Origin: Adenophora triphylla var. japonica
Lineage: Eukaryota; Streptophyta; Magnoliopsida; Asterales; Campanulaceae
Length of the DNA stretch: 64,000 nt
Direction of reading: 5' to 3'
Assembly: GCA_022495995.1 (NCBI GenBank)
Contig: JAFEMH010004892.1
Span: 123,365 to 187,364, forward strand
Shown piece after piece: positions 22,241-33,893 of this stretch (positions are counted from its first letter, which is position 1; each line of letters starts with the position of its first letter). The notes below the pieces were generated by a model, which did no database searches, was not told the DNA's origin, and worked only from the letters and a program-made list of their open reading frames with translations. A program made the translations under genes and the position numbers.

Positions 22241-25129
22241 TCTTCACCAGAACCCAGGGCCCTCCCATCCAATATTAATACAGTCAATCAGTCTTTGTAG
22301 GATCTAGATTGTCTGTTTGTTTCTTTAATGAATGTCCTTTATCGGACAAGAGTCTGTCAAGTCCACGTTGGACTAGTCTTTTCTTCTAATAATAAAAGTC
22401 TTTGTTTCTTTTCTTGCTAGACTCGAGACATCGCTTGCACACCCACGTTACAACTAATTGAAATGGTCCTATCCAAGATGATCACCTGTGCTGCTCAATC
22501 GCTAATGCTTTGAAATAACTCATGTTTAAATTAATCAGAGTGAGAAAATTAATTAATATCCTTCTCAAATTGGGGCGTACCAACTCCCCATCTTGCATCT
22601 CATATGCTCACATCTCTTTCATTATCCTCATCATTTCGTTGATCGAGAATTCGCATTAATCTTTCTCATTTAAAGCTTAAGCAAGCAACGAAAACTTAAT
22701 CTCGTTTAGGTCATCTGGTAGGGATTGCGGTTGAAGCCTTTCACCCATAGGAAAGCCATTACCTCACCCTCACCAAACAATATCCTTTCATTTCAAGATC
22801 GGCATGTTTTGAAACCCCGTCTAGCCATCACCTTTCCTCCTTGCTGAGAGAAGTCCAAGCAATGCCAAGAAGTTAGCTTCGAGAGTTGGCAATGCATAAA
22901 ATATTCAAGTCATGAAGGAAGGAAAGATAATCCTCAACTCCTCAAAGAGGCCTCCCAAGTTATCAAAAGAAAGATTTTCTCCTCAAAGAGGCCTTCCAAG
23001 TTATCAAAAGAAGGATTTTCTAATCCTCTACTCCTCAAAGAGGCCTTCCAAATTCTAAAAATAAGGATTTTAAATTCTCACAATTCAGCAAAAAATTCCT
23101 GACTTCTCAAGAAGCTCTCCCATGATCAAAAAGAAGCCCGCTCTCGATAGCTTGGACTTCCTCTCACCATTACCTTAAATCAATCCCGAGCCATCCTCTC
23201 AATTTTAGAGGATATTCCCATTTTCCCTAATCAATTCCAAGCCATTCTCTCGATTTTAGAGGATATTCCCTTTACCATTACCCTTGCCTTTGGCCAAAGT
23301 CAAAATTTGGAATCAATCTTCCTCGTCGTAGATTTCCCAAACACATCCCTGCAAGCCAACCTCTCATTTTTAGAGGTTCAGTCAGTAAAAGGCCTAGCCG
23401 ACCTCTCATCTTAAGAGGTCATGACATTCCAAATCACCCGATGGCCGATCGAAGCCCAGAAACCCAACTACAGTCCCTACCGGATAGTAATTTCATTCTA
23501 ATATCTTCGAGATCTGAATCAAATTAATAATTCATTGCTTGCTTAAATCAGAGCCAAATCCATCTCGGCTCAAAAGATCATCAATCTAAGATTGTGCAAA
23601 TTCATTCCATTCATTTAACACTTTATGTGAGCATATTTCATTTTCTCCTCCACAACACTTGCCGCGAATGTCCCACTGGGGCTTCGCGTCCGTGTCTTTC
23701 ATGGACACTCCAAGGGGACATGATCTTCAAATCCTCCAATTCTCAAAATCCTCGAGGGTCCTCCAAATCTCGAATTTTCACATTCATTCTCTTTTCAATC
23801 CGGACTCGCCCGAACTACGGCGACCTGAGCTCCTCGTCATGAGGGGAACGTAGGCAACCATAATTGGTCCGGTCTAAATCACAAACAAATCTCAGAAAAT
23901 CCGGTCTCATCAAGGACCGTTCCTATACACTTTCCATCCTTCCGGATTTGATCTCAATATCAGTTGGTTTTCTCCTTGTGATTAATCAAAATATTTGTTC
24001 ATATCAGACTTAGTGTTTGAATAACCCGAACACCAATATAGGGTTTTAAGCAGCTTTGTGATCATCATGAATAAGACAAGTTTTCAAGTGTCTCGACAAG
24101 TCTTCTCTCTCTCCGTCATAGGGAAATAGAGCCAAACACTATCTTTCTGTCAGCAGGGGCTTCCAAACACTTTTCCACACCTTGTCGTGTTTATACTCTC
24201 TCAAAAGAGTCAAACCCAAAGCAAGTGTGTCATACACAAATTCGGGATTCATTCCCACTTTTCAAAAAATGTGCCCCTGCACGTATATATTTCCAAGTCT
24301 GTGACTGATTGACTAAGGTCTGGAAAGATGGGTGCCTCCTGGGTCGCATGATGATTATGCCTGTAACAGGATTGCATTGGACCTCTCTTCATAACGTTCC
24401 ATTTTGGGCAAAATATTGGATCTGGGGGATGATGCCAAGGTTGAAGATGAATTTTGGGGCTGCTGTGACTGCTGGAAGTCGCCTTTTGCGAAGCTGTCCT
24501 CTTACAAATGCTGGGGCTAGTTTCCCAAGAAAGTCAGTAAACGTGACCATCCATCAGACGTCAGAACTGGCTGCATCTGCTGCACTCCATCGGCAATCCG
24601 ATACTTACTCAAAACTTGTCCAAAGCAGCCCAAAACTCTATATCCATTCCCCCTACTCACCAGCCGCATGGGAGAGGATTTGGCACACTTTGCACCCAAA
24701 TACATTACCAACCCCCAACAAATGCCATCCTTTCTTGCCATTTCTTGGGACAGACTAATACATATAAATAAATGAGTCTAGATGCTATCAATAGAATGCA
24801 TTAGTTGCAAAATACAAAAATTTTATTTTACAAAGTGAGAAGCAATAGATTAGTGCATGCATTGTTCCCTCTCTCCCTAAAAGAGTCCAAAGCATGACAA
24901 AAGGGGATTGCCGTGATCACTCCGACTCGGAATCATCCCCCTACCTCCTCCTCAGAGCCGCTATGCTCCTGGCCGTCGCCGCCACCCTCCTGTACCTCAT
25001 GGATCTCGCCATCCGAATCATCATCATCCTCATACTGGGCCCAAGGCCGGGGCTCGCCATAATATCCATGCCACTCAGGCACTGTGGCAAGCGGGGGGGC
25101 TGGAAAGGATCATCCTCACCATCATCATC
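22241..25129 (+). other. Non-coding tail of element A, first part
   Basis: No plus-strand gene can be supported. Contains short tandem duplications (CCTCAAAGAGGCCTTCCAA-type, 22930-23060; CTCTCAATTTTAGAGGATATTC-like, 23190-23275). At 23812-23876 it has a block with GGGGAACGTAGGCAACCATA that recurs after pol in B (43678-43750). The part 24070-24320 is closely matched by minus-strand element D at 63720-63990. Confidence 0.6.
24933..25109 (-). CDS. Acidic antisense ORF tail in element A
   Basis: A minus-strand open stretch of 58 codons reads PEWHGYYGEPRPWAQYED then a run of Asp, IHEVQEGGGDGQEHSG and EEEVGG-stop. It has no ATG of its own and is closed upstream by a stop at 25110-25112, so it would need a spliced upstream exon. 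The position, between gag and the tandem arrays, and the acidic C-terminus resemble the second exon of the antisense gene in B (46080-46235). Could be chance. Confidence 0.3.
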   Translation of the reverse strand, partial: SFPAPPLATVPEWHGYYGEPRPWAQYEDDDDSDGEIHEVQEGGGDGQEHSGSEEEVGG

Positions 25130-25310
25130 AAAGGCCCGTCTTGCAATGACAAATGAATCAAAAGTCCATCTTGCAATGGAAATGTTCATCATGCAACCAG
25201 TCTGGCAATGGGCAAGTCCTCAACAGCCCGTCTTGCAACGGCGATTCATCAGCAATACCCGTATCGCAACGGCAAATTAACAGCAGAGCCCGTCTTGCAA
25301 CGGTAATATC
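25130..25310 (+). repeat. Short tandem array with TCTTGCAATGG/TCTTGCAACGG core
   Basis: About five to six copies, 25-35 bp apart, of CCGTCTTGCAACGG-like units in the tail of element A. Confidence 0.7.
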
Positions 25311-25516
25311 AACCGCAAAGTTCGTGTTCTACCCGACAAATGCTTCCAAAGTCAGCCAATCACTTCAAGTGATCTTCAAGCTCACAACCCTTGCAGGTAA
25401 GCACAGCACAGGTATGAAAGCATATCTCATTCACCTGCAAATCATCGTTAATTTCTCAGGTAAAGTCATTTCAAGTCATAGAGTTCATCTCGCGATCCTT
25501 TTGAGTTAATCTCGGT

Positions 25517-26290
25517 CACCTATTTGGGCTTGTTCCCATACCTCTTTAGGCTCGTTCCTATCCGTAGGCTTGTTCCTACACCTATTTGGGCTTGTTCCCA
25601 TACCTCTTTAGGCTCGTTCCTATCCGTAGGCTTGTTCCTACACCTATTTGGGCTTGTTCCCATACCTCTTTAGGCTCGTTCCTATCCGTAGGCTTGTTCC
25701 TACACCTATTTGGGCTTGTTCTCATACCTCTTTAGACTCGATCCTATTCATAGGCTTGTTCCTACACCTATTTGGGCTTGTTCCCATACCTCTTTAGGCT
25801 CGTTCCTATCCGTAGGCTTGTTCCTACACCTATTTGGGCTTGTTCCCATACCTCTTTAGGCTCGATCCTATCCGTAGGCTTGTTCCTACACCTATTTGGG
25901 CTTGTTCCCATACCTCTTTAGGCTCGTTCCTATCCGTAGGCTTGTTCCTAAACCTATTTGGGCTTGTTCCCATACCCCTTTAGGCTCGTTCCTATCCGTA
26001 GGCTTGTTCCTATACCTATTTTAGGCTTATTCCCATACCTTTATAGGCTTGTTCCTATATCTCGCTAGGCTTGTTTCTATGCGTAGGCTTGTTCCTACAC
26101 CTCTTCAGGCTCGTTCCTATATCTCGCTAGGCTAATTCCTATGCGTAGGCTTGTTCCTACACCTCTTCAGGCTTGTTCCTATGCTTCTTTAGGCTTGTGC
26201 CTATACCCTTTAGGTTTGTTCCTATACCCTTTTAGGCTTGTACCTACACCCCTTTTGGCTCGTCCCTATGATTCATTCGGGTCTAAACGC
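25517..26290 (+). repeat. 62-bp tandem array in element A
   Basis: About eight near-identical 62-bp units, built of GGCTTGTTCCTACACC, ATTTGGGCTTGTTCCCATAC and TTTAGGCTCGTTCCTATCC sub-units, then shorter diverged ones. Each unit is itself three versions of AGGCTNGTTCCTA, so the array grew from a roughly 20-bp seed. Confidence 0.9.
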
Positions 26291-26319
26291 CCACCTCTCG
26301 GTCTTTCTCAAATCATTAT

Positions 26320-26512
26320 TCTGTAAGCCCGGAATGGCTATAAACTACCCGGTCCGGAAAACCGTACAGTTTCCAACAACAGAAAAAGCCCGGAATGGCT
26401 ATAAACTACCCGATCCGGAAAACCGTACAGTTTCCAACAACAGAAAAATAGCCCGGAATGGCTATAAACTACCCGGTCCGAAAGACCGTACAGATTTCCC
26501 ACACAGTAAAAA
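26320..26512 (+). repeat. About 62-bp tandem triplication in element A
   Basis: Three copies of CCCGGAATGGCTATAAACTA...CAACAACAGAAAA; the third is slightly diverged. Sequence unrelated to the preceding array. Confidence 0.9.
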
Positions 26513-27660
26513 TCGCGGGTGACTCCCAAAGAAAAAAGTCAAATCATCGGGGTGACTCCCCATCAAAACAGTCAAGTTCGCGGGTGACTCCCAAAGAAAA
26601 AGTCACATCTTCGGGGTGACTCCCCACCAAAAACAGTCAACTTCGCGGGTGACTCCCAAAGAAAAAAGTCACATCTTCGGGGTGACTCCCCACCAAAAAC
26701 AGTCAAATTCGCGGGTGACTCCCAAAGAAAAAAGTCACATCTTCGGGGTGACTCCCCACCAAAAACAGTCAAATTCGTGGGTGACTCCCAAAGAAAAAGT
26801 CACATCTTCGGGGTGACTCCCCACCAAAAACAGTCAAGTTCGCGGGTGACTCCCAAAGAAAAAGTCACATCTTCGGGATGACTCCCCACCAAAAACAGTC
26901 AAATTCACGGGTGACCTCCCAAAGAAAAACAGTCAAATCTTCGGGGTGACTCCCCACAAAAAACAGTCAAGTTCGAGGGTGACTCCCAAAGAAAAAGTCA
27001 CATCTTCGGGGTGACTCCCCACCAAAAACAGTCAACTTCGCGGGTGACTCCCAAAGAAAAAAGTCACATCTTCCGGTGACTCTCCACAAAAAACAGTCAA
27101 ATTCGTGGGTGACTCCCAAAGAAAAAAGTCACATCTTCGGGGTGACTCCCCACAAAAAACAGTCAAATTCGCGGGTGACTCCCAAAGAAAAAGTCACATC
27201 TTCGGGGTGACTCCCCACCAAAAACAGTCAAGTTCGCGGGTGACTCCCAAAGAAAAAGTCACATCTTCGGGGTGACTCCCCACCAAAAACAGTCAAATTC
27301 GCGGGTGACTCCCAAAGAAAAAGTCACATCTTCGGGGTGACTCCCCACCAAAGACAGTCAAGTTCGCGGGTGACTCCCAAAGAAAAAGTCACATCTTCGG
27401 GGTGACTCCCCACCAAAAACAGTCAACTTCGCGGGTGACTCCCAAAGAAAAAAGTCACATCTTCGGGGTGACTCCCCACCAAAAACAGTCAAATTCGCGG
27501 GTGACTCCCAAAGAAAAAGTCACATCTTCGGGGTGACTCCACACAAAAAACAGTCAAGTTCGCGGGTGACTCCCAAAGAGAAAAGTCACATCTTCGGGGT
27601 GACTCCCCTTGGAACAGTCAATCTCGGGTACAAACGCCCATCATCGGGGTGACTCCCCTT
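26513..27660 (+). repeat. About 65-bp tandem array in element A
   Basis: About 16-17 copies of a 65-66-bp unit containing GCGGGTGACTCCCAAAGAAA, CACATCTTCGGGGTGACTCC and ACCAAAAACAGTCAA. Each unit carries two GGTGACTCCC sub-copies. The last two units are diverged (GGTACAAAC...). Confidence 0.95.
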
Positions 27661-27718
27661 GGAACAGTCACTTTCGGGTACAAAACTCGTAGCCTTTCAT
27701 TGGCACCCCATCCTCGAC

Positions 27719-27806
27719 GAACTACGATTCGGCTTGATTCCCCCATGGGATACGTAGGAACCCTCTTCATAAGAGGTCCAGCCACTTGACCATCTTGGTC
27801 ATCTCT
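27719..27806 (+). promoter_or_regulatory. Conserved block before the polypurine tract, element A
   Basis: GAACTACGATTCGGCTTGATT, GGGATACGTAGGAACC, then GGTCCAGCCACTTGACCATC. The same order and wording is found twice in B (48011-48090, 48278-48355) and inverted in D (61150-61255). Role unknown; position suggests 3'-UTR RNA or reverse-transcription signal. Confidence 0.6.
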
Positions 27807-27881
27807 TTCCCTGCCGTTCGTGTCCGGCTCGGGATTCTCATTTTTATCGACGACCCCACTTCCCGTAGAAGTGACGTCGCC

Positions 27882-27890
27882 GAGGGGCTC
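27882..27890 (+). promoter_or_regulatory. Polypurine tract of element A
   Basis: GAGGGGCTC directly before TGTGAGTACC. The longer context GTCGCCGAGGGGCT is shared with B (GTTGCCGAGGGGCT) and D (inverted). Confidence 0.7.
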
Positions 27891-27967
27891 TGTGAGTACC
27901 CCGACTCGAACTCATGTTTTGGGTCCACTTTAATTGATTTTTGGGCTTACATAATTGCTAAAGAAGC
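27891..27967 (+). repeat. 3' LTR of element A, segment 1
   Basis: Matches 16681-16767 with two substitutions and ends at the CACTA insertion. Confidence 0.9.
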
Positions 27968-27984
27968 ACTACAAGAAAAATGGC

Positions 27985-28430
27985 TTTTTCCGGCACTTTT
28001 AATCCGGCACTTAATTTTGTGCCACCAATTTCCGGCACTTTTTTAATAAGTGCCACAAATTTCCGGCACTTTTCAGAAACTGCCACAAATATCCGGCACT
28101 TTTTTAGAAGTGCCGCTGATTTCCGGCACTTTTACAAAAGTGCCGCTAATTTTCCGGCACTTTTTTAAAAGTGCCGCTAATTTTCCGGCACTTCTCTAAA
28201 AGTGCCGCTAATTTTCCGGCACTTTCTTAAAAGTGCCGCTAAATTCGCGGCACTTTTGAAAAAGTGCCGCTAAATTCCCTGCACTTTTGAAAAAGTGCCG
28301 CTAATTTCTGGCACTTTTACAAAAGTGCCGCTAATTTTTCGGCACTTTCTTAAATGTGCCGCTAATTTTTCGGCACTTTTTTAAAAGTGCCACGAAGTTC
28401 CGAAACTTTGTCGAAAGTGACGCTAATTAT
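27985..28430. repeat. CACTA left subterminal repeats
   Basis: About fifteen alternating copies of CCGGCACTTTT and AAAAGTGCCGCTAATT. In CACTA elements such motifs are the usual transposase-binding sites. Confidence 0.85.
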
Positions 28431-29693
28431 TATTAATAACTTCATTAATAACTTTAGAAATAAGTTTTATTTTAAATTTGCTGTCTTTTTTAAAAAACAA
28501 ATTTCCTATACCTTTTAAAAAAAAATTCTTTTAATTTTTTTATAAATTTAATCCAATCCAATTTGTTTTTTACTTTTCTCGGTTAACTTTTCCTTATTCC
28601 CTCCGAGTATTTTCCCCAAAAATTACTTCCCTCCCCCTAGCTTCCCAAAACCGCGTAATAACAATTCAATTTGCAGAGAATTCAGGCGTAATAACAATCC
28701 AATTTTGTGGAGAATACTCAAAACCCTGGCGCAATAACAATCCGATTTTACGGTAATCTTCTCTGTGTATACGTATAGGGTTCCTTGGCGATTTCCATTT
28801 ATCAATCGCTGCAACAGCTAGCACAATCACAAAATCAGGTATATTAATCCCCCTGTATCTCAAATCACATACTTGTAAAACCTAGTAATTGTTCCGTTGA
28901 CGACATTGGTGATCCTCTTAACCTGGTAATTGTTCCGTTGACGATTTGCTCTGTTCAACCACTTCTCTTTGATTTTTTTTTTCAATGATTGTTCAATTGG
29001 TCTTATGTTTATGTGTATTAAGTTAAGATTGGGTATTCATACTTTCATTACCTCAAATCTTGCCTATGCATCTCTCTTTTATTTTACTCAATTGTTTGAA
29101 AAATTAGGAATACTGTTTTGTTTTTTCTTTTATTTAGGTATTGAGTATTAACAAATTCCTTTGATTTCATTGTTTTTATGGGTTTGTGCACTATTGACTA
29201 GTTCTAGTTTTGTATATTTTTTGGTGGTTATGGAAATATTTCTACATTTTTCTCTCCTATCTCCCTTCCCAGTTCTTATGCATTTGACTTCCACCCCATT
29301 GTGTGGTGATGTTGAATAATTATTAATTTTGCTCACTGGATTTTCATTTATAAGCTTTGCATATACATATCCAGAAGTTCTATCAACCCCAAAACCTCAG
29401 AGTCATACAAGTATATCAAGTTATGAGTATATATTTGCTTTTGTGTTGCAAGTTTACTTTCGTTAGGTTGTTGAGTTGCACACAGGATGGTTTTTAACCA
29501 ACAATGGAGTATCCATTAAGAACCTTCGTTTAAAACTTTACTCTTGTATATGATTGAGCCGTGTATCCATTAAGAACCTTTCGTTTCCTTTCTTGATTTG
29601 TTTACCATAATGAAATTGATGTGGATACTTAATTAGATAAACCAAATGGAGAATGATAAAGATGTTGTTGCTCGGGCACATGCTATTCCAAAG
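28431..29693. other. CACTA interior without recognised coding sequence
   Basis: AT-rich. Contains three short copies of GCGTAATAACAATCC-like sequence (28655-28745) and a direct repeat of TGGTAATTGTTCCGTTGACG (near 28885 and 28922). The 28640-28840 part could be a captured 5' untranslated exon, as it ends at AATCAG|GTATAT. This is not supported beyond that. Confidence 0.45.
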
Positions 29694-30105
29694 ATTACAA
29701 TTGTTTCCACACCTTCCATCTGTTGTCAACGCTCTAAGTAATCTCCTCGGTGATTCCCAGGTACCTCTGTTCTCCTTGTACATTTACTTGAAACCTTCCA
29801 CCTTGTACTAGTGTTTGTGTGCATAGAGTTACAACGTAATACATGTACATGGAGTTGGTGAATGGTGATGATATGTAACATAGGGAAATGTTTCATTCAG
29901 TTAGATGATGCAGTAATGTACATTTACTTTATACATTCCACCATGAATGTGTCATTTACTGATGTAGCACACAAACTTATAGCGTTGATCGATTTTGATT
30001 CTGTTTTGCTCTATAAGATTCAATTCTGATTTTTCTTGGGTTGCTAAGGCATTCTAGCGAGTCCGGAGTGAGGTGGCATTTGCTCTGGCTAATACTGCAT
30101 CGGAG
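29694..30105 (+). pseudogene. Captured exon pair, ARM/HEAT-like gene fragment (tentative)
   Basis: An exon-like stretch ending CCCAG|GTACCT at 29760 reads LQLFPHLPSVVNALSNLLGD in an open frame. A second, 30058-30105, sits between CTAG and GGTATG and reads VRSEVAFALANTASE. Both look like helices of an armadillo/HEAT-type protein, and both have plausible GT donors. Joined they would be a short gene fragment with a roughly 300-bp intron. Recognition is weak because the stretches are short. Confidence 0.4.
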
Positions 30106-30771
30106 GTATGCTGCTCCCTTTACTTCTCCCCTCTACATTTAGATGTTTTCGAGCCTTGGCAGTTGTGAGCTACATCTGTTTATTTTTGTTTAGTTTACAA
30201 TACCTTGCAATGTTTGTTTTTTGTTTCTTACTCTGGTAGATACTTAATTCATCACATCATTTATCTTAGATGCGATTTTCTGATTTGAAATTTTAATATC
30301 AATAATTCCAAGCAACAACAGAGCTAGAGCTTTCACACAATCCAAGCTGGCTAATAAAAAAATACTACCAAACATTGAATTGAAGATAAATTACCGTTAT
30401 CTGCCTGTGTACCCGGCTACCAAACAAGTCCTTAGTGATCACATTATATCATTGCAAGAGCAACTTAGGACATGATACTTGATAAAGGTGAATTCAGTAA
30501 CTTCAGTACGCAATGGACACTCATTTGGGGACTTATATTTTGAAAAGGGACACTCATTATAGGACGGAAGTAGTAGCATTTAAGAATCTCTCTTCTACAA
30601 GGTATGACTAAAGTGTTTTATTTAACAGCAGTATTCTATAACGGACAATGTCTCAGTTTTCTTTTGAACACATAGCTAACGGCAGTATTCTATAACGGCA
30701 CAATGTCTCATTATGTCGGTTCAATTGTAAATTATTAAAGATATTCTCTTCTTTTTTTTATTCACGGCTGA

Positions 30772-31657
30772 ATGTATTTCGGGAGGACGGAATTGCAATG
30801 CCTGCATCGCTGGCAGAAGGTTCTTAATCCTGAACTGGTCAAAGGACCTTGGACAAAGGAGGTTGAAGTTGAACTTTACTATGTTACTCGAGTTGCTCTT
30901 GTTTTAGGAAGTAAAGTTTGTGTGATAATTGTTGTGAACTCAGATTGTAATCAGTCAAGTATCATGTTTCTTCAGGAGGATGACCGTATTACTGAGTTAG
31001 TTCTGAAGTATGGCTGTAAGAAGTGGTCTGTTATTGTAAAGGCTTTACCTGGCCGAATCGGAAAGCAATGCCGGGAGAGGCAAGTAATACTTTGATACTT
31101 CGCTACTCCTATTAGTATATTAGCATATAAATAGCTTTTGGCCATATTTAATTCAAAGCAAAGATTCGGACCATCTTATGTTCCTTACCCAAAGCTTTCA
31201 TCTTGAGTTATTTTGTGTGGTAATGTTGTTTATGCTGAGTAGATGCATGAGTGTAATTTTTGTATGCACAATGAACACAATTTATCATTTTAGAGCTTTG
31301 ATAAATGAATGCTTATTTTTGTTCTTGATCAAGAACAAAAATGTATATTCATTTTTGGGATGAAGGTATTACGGAGTATCATATTTGTTAGGGAAAAGAT
31401 TTTAATCTCATGAAAGTTGAGTCTTATTTGCATGGAGCCTAAGCTAAATTTATAATTGTTTATATGAGTTCAGTAATCACAACAATTTTCCACATTTATC
31501 CTTATTATTTCTGAATGAAAAACTTGCAGGTGGCACAACCCTTTAGATCCATCCATCAAGAGAGACGCATGGACAGAAGAAGAGGAGTTGACCCTCGGAT
31601 ATTACCACCGCATATATGGGAACAAGTGGGCGAAATAGCAATGTTTCTACCCGGAAG
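30772..31657 (+). pseudogene. Captured R1R2R3-MYB (MYB3R) fragment, three exons
   Basis: Exon 1 (to 30861) encodes the end of MYB repeat 1 and the start of repeat 2: GRTELQCLHRWQKVLNPELV then KGPWTKE. A GT...AG intron (30862-30975) follows. Exon 2 (30976-31079) reads EDDRITELVLKYGCKKWSVI and LPGRIGKQCRER, the rest of R2. The next intron (31080-31529) starts with GC instead of GT. Exon 3 (31530-31657) encodes R3: WHNPLDPSIKRDAWTEEEEL and GYYHRIYGNKWA, then a single-base loss shifts the frame before the FLPGR-like end. Introns are kept, so the capture was at DNA level. MYB3R proteins regulate G2/M genes; this piece has no start or activation region and is a pseudogene. Confidence 0.88.
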
Positions 31658-32016
31658 GTATTCACCCCTGAATAATCTAAGTAATTCGGAAAAACTCTTC
31701 ACACTTGCTCCCTATTTCCCAAATGAGTACCAAATCTCGGCAATCACATATTGAAATACTTTTAATCGTAGCTCTTACTTACGAGTGAAATAGGGTAAAG
31801 TGCTATATTTTGAACTTGTTACTAATGATGCATTAAAGTTGATTATTTCCCATTGAAGATTGCAAAGTTCTGAAGGAAGTATCACAGAAGAAAGATTAAT
31901 GCAATATCAATCTTATTAATGTCATTGATATATGGATTGCTTGTCACCTGCCAAAATAATTTAAGATCATTATATCAAGAACGGACAAACTCATCTTGTC
32001 CACAATCAAAGGTCTC

Positions 32017-32069
<53 letters not shown>

Positions 32070-32277
32070 TAAAGAAATTACTGAAACAATATACTAGAAT
32101 TATCATTGTCAAAGCAACTGATATCTGCAAGGGGGATAAAGTTGGAATTTCTTTTGCAAAAGTTGAATTTCCTCTTTAAATGAAAAAAATAAATAAAAAA
32201 TAAATAATTTTTGGGTCGTGAAATGATTTATAAGTGGTTGTTGATCAAGTGGGTTGTGGGTGGGGAAATGAATGCAG
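31658..32277. other. CACTA interior spacer with (CT)n
   Basis: Non-coding, with a CT microsatellite at 32021-32064. May include MYB3R or cyclin intron sequence. Confidence 0.5.
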
Positions 32278-32790
32278 GTATTGACTTCTTGGAATTCAAG
32301 GCATCGAAGTTCTTTGCAGAAGTGGCAATGCTTGTTTCAGGAGATAAACAAGCAATGGACATCTCTTCTTTCACTAAAGTAGACAAGGTAAAATGCTTTT
32401 ACCAATTTAGCCCATTGACAGGACAAATTTGTGTTTGCTAAAGCTTATTTGTGTGGAATGCAGAGGAGAGTAATGAAGTGTATTGAATTGATGGAAGATT
32501 TGACATTGAATAGTGGGCCCACAAGTACTAGTACAACAAGTGGTGTAATGACAAGAGTGCCCCAAAGTCCAAATGGGGTGTTGGAAGTCTGCAAAGATGC
32601 TTGAGTTATAAAAGTGATGAAAGAACAGTTGGGTCATGTCCAAGCTCTTCCCACACCAAGTCCAGGACACTAAAAGGAGAAAATTTTGACAGTTATTTCT
32701 CAAGTCATGAGATTTTAAACCTCGATCGTTTTGCAACTTTGGCTTGGTTAGATCCTACTCTTGAGATGCTCTGGGTCCCGTTCTGAACCC
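32278..32790 (+). pseudogene. Captured D-type cyclin C-terminal fragment, two exons
   Basis: Exon 1 (32278-32387, after AATGCAG) reads IDFLEFKASKFFAEVAMLVS, typical of the C-terminal cyclin fold of plant CYCD2/CYCD4-type proteins. A 76-bp GT...AG intron (32388-32463) follows. Exon 2 reads RRVMKCIELMEDLTL and RVPQSPNGVLEVCKDA, then a stop from a small indel. In the neighbouring frame it goes on SYKSDERTVGSCPSSSH and, shifted again, TKRRKF-stop, the usual basic end of these cyclins. The N-terminal cyclin box and Rb-binding motif are absent. Retention of the intron shows DNA-level capture by the CACTA element. Confidence 0.85.
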
Positions 32791-33159
32791 TTTCAGCAGT
32801 TTTCGTGCGTTCTTACAACGACTATGTTTTCAGAAGTAAACTAGCAAGAAACGCATAGCATAGTGTGTGTAAATAGTCTCTTATTTTACTACCTTAGTTT
32901 GTTAGGATGGATCCAACATTTGTTCGTTGGATCCATCCATGAATTTTGATGACGGAAAAGATGAATCGAGTAATTGTAACAGAAACTAGAGGGGGTCATT
33001 TTGTATATATTGATTTTCTAGCATTTAATTTTATGGCATTATTGTTAATCAAGTTCTCTGTTTGTTGGAACTTTTGTATTATTTTTTTTGGAAAGAAAAG
33101 GGAGTTGATTCTTGAAAGGGTCAAATGGTCAAACTCAGGGATAGAACCTTTTGAGGCAC

Positions 33160-33480
33160 TTAAAAAACTGTCGGAAAATTGTGGCACTTTTAAAAGTGTC
33201 GGAAAATTGTGGCACTTTTCAAAGTGCCGGAAATTATGGCATTTCTGAAAGTGCCGGAAATTGTGGCACTTCTGAAAGTGCCGGAAATTGTGGCACTTCT
33301 GAAAGTGCCGGAAATTGTGGCACTTTTCAAAGTGCCGGAAAATTATGGCACTTTTAAGTGCCGGAAAGTATTGCCGACGCGACTTATTATGGCACTTATA
33401 AAAGTGCCGGAAAATGTGCCGGAAATAGCTTTTATGGCACTTTTTTCTGATTTGTGGCACTTATAAAAGTGCCACAAAAA
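33160..33480. repeat. CACTA right subterminal repeats
   Basis: About a dozen copies of GGAAATTGTGGCACTT and AAAGTGCCGG, the inverse of the left array. Confidence 0.85.
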
Positions 33481-33498
33481 CCTGTTTTTGTTGTAGTG

Positions 33499-33893
33499 AA
33501 GCAAAATAAGTCCAATTATCCCACAGCCCATCCAACCCATTAGGCCTGCCAGCCATTTGGCCCAGTATGTCAAAAAGGTGTACGCTGTCGTCCGACATGG
33601 GAAGACACTAAGGCGGTTTAATTGCCCCTGTCGGACAACATAGGCCTTCCCATCAGCCTGCTTATAAATACAAGGCATGGCTGATCATTTTTAGGGGACT
33701 TGAAGAGAGGATTGGGAGGATCAGTATAATAGAGGGAAAACTCTGCCCAAAAAGAGTCTCTCTCTCTCTCTCATACACACACACTCACCTCCCTCCTCAC
33801 ACACACACATAAACCAAGGCCAAGATCCAAAGAAACCCTCCTTGTTGGTGTGTAGAAGGGGTAGACACCATACTACTGGTGATCTTACCTTGT
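33499..33893 (+). repeat. 3' LTR of element A, segment 2
   Basis: Continues the A LTR directly after the CACTA element (AAG duplication 33499-33501) up to CTTGT, where element B starts. About 12 substitutions against the 5' LTR over this stretch. Confidence 0.9.

Larger units (their letters stand above)
27968..33498 (+). mobile_element. Non-autonomous CACTA (En/Spm-type) transposon carrying host gene fragments
   Basis: 5531 bp with ends CACTACAAGAAAAATGG and, inverted, CACTACAACAAAAACAGG, and a 3-bp duplication AAG on each side. The uninterrupted 5' LTR of A shows a single AAG at this place, which proves the empty site. Both subterminal regions (27985-28430 and 33160-33480) are arrays of CCGGCACTTTT/AAAAGTGCCGG motifs. 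I find no transposase. The interior carries exon and intron pieces of a MYB3R gene, a D-type cyclin gene and possibly an ARM/HEAT-repeat gene, all on the + strand. Confidence 0.93.

Noticed and set aside
24309..24758. Plus-strand 149-codon frame in A's tail
   Set aside because: No motif, composition unlike a protein of this family, and not preserved as a domain; treated as chance.
26513..27660. CRISPR-like regular repeats
   Set aside because: Units are contiguous tandem copies without unique spacers, in a plant retrotransposon 3' region; not a CRISPR array.
32021..32064. CT microsatellite as a functional polypyrimidine tract
   Set aside because: No adjoining acceptor and exon could be supported; simple repeat is the plain reading.
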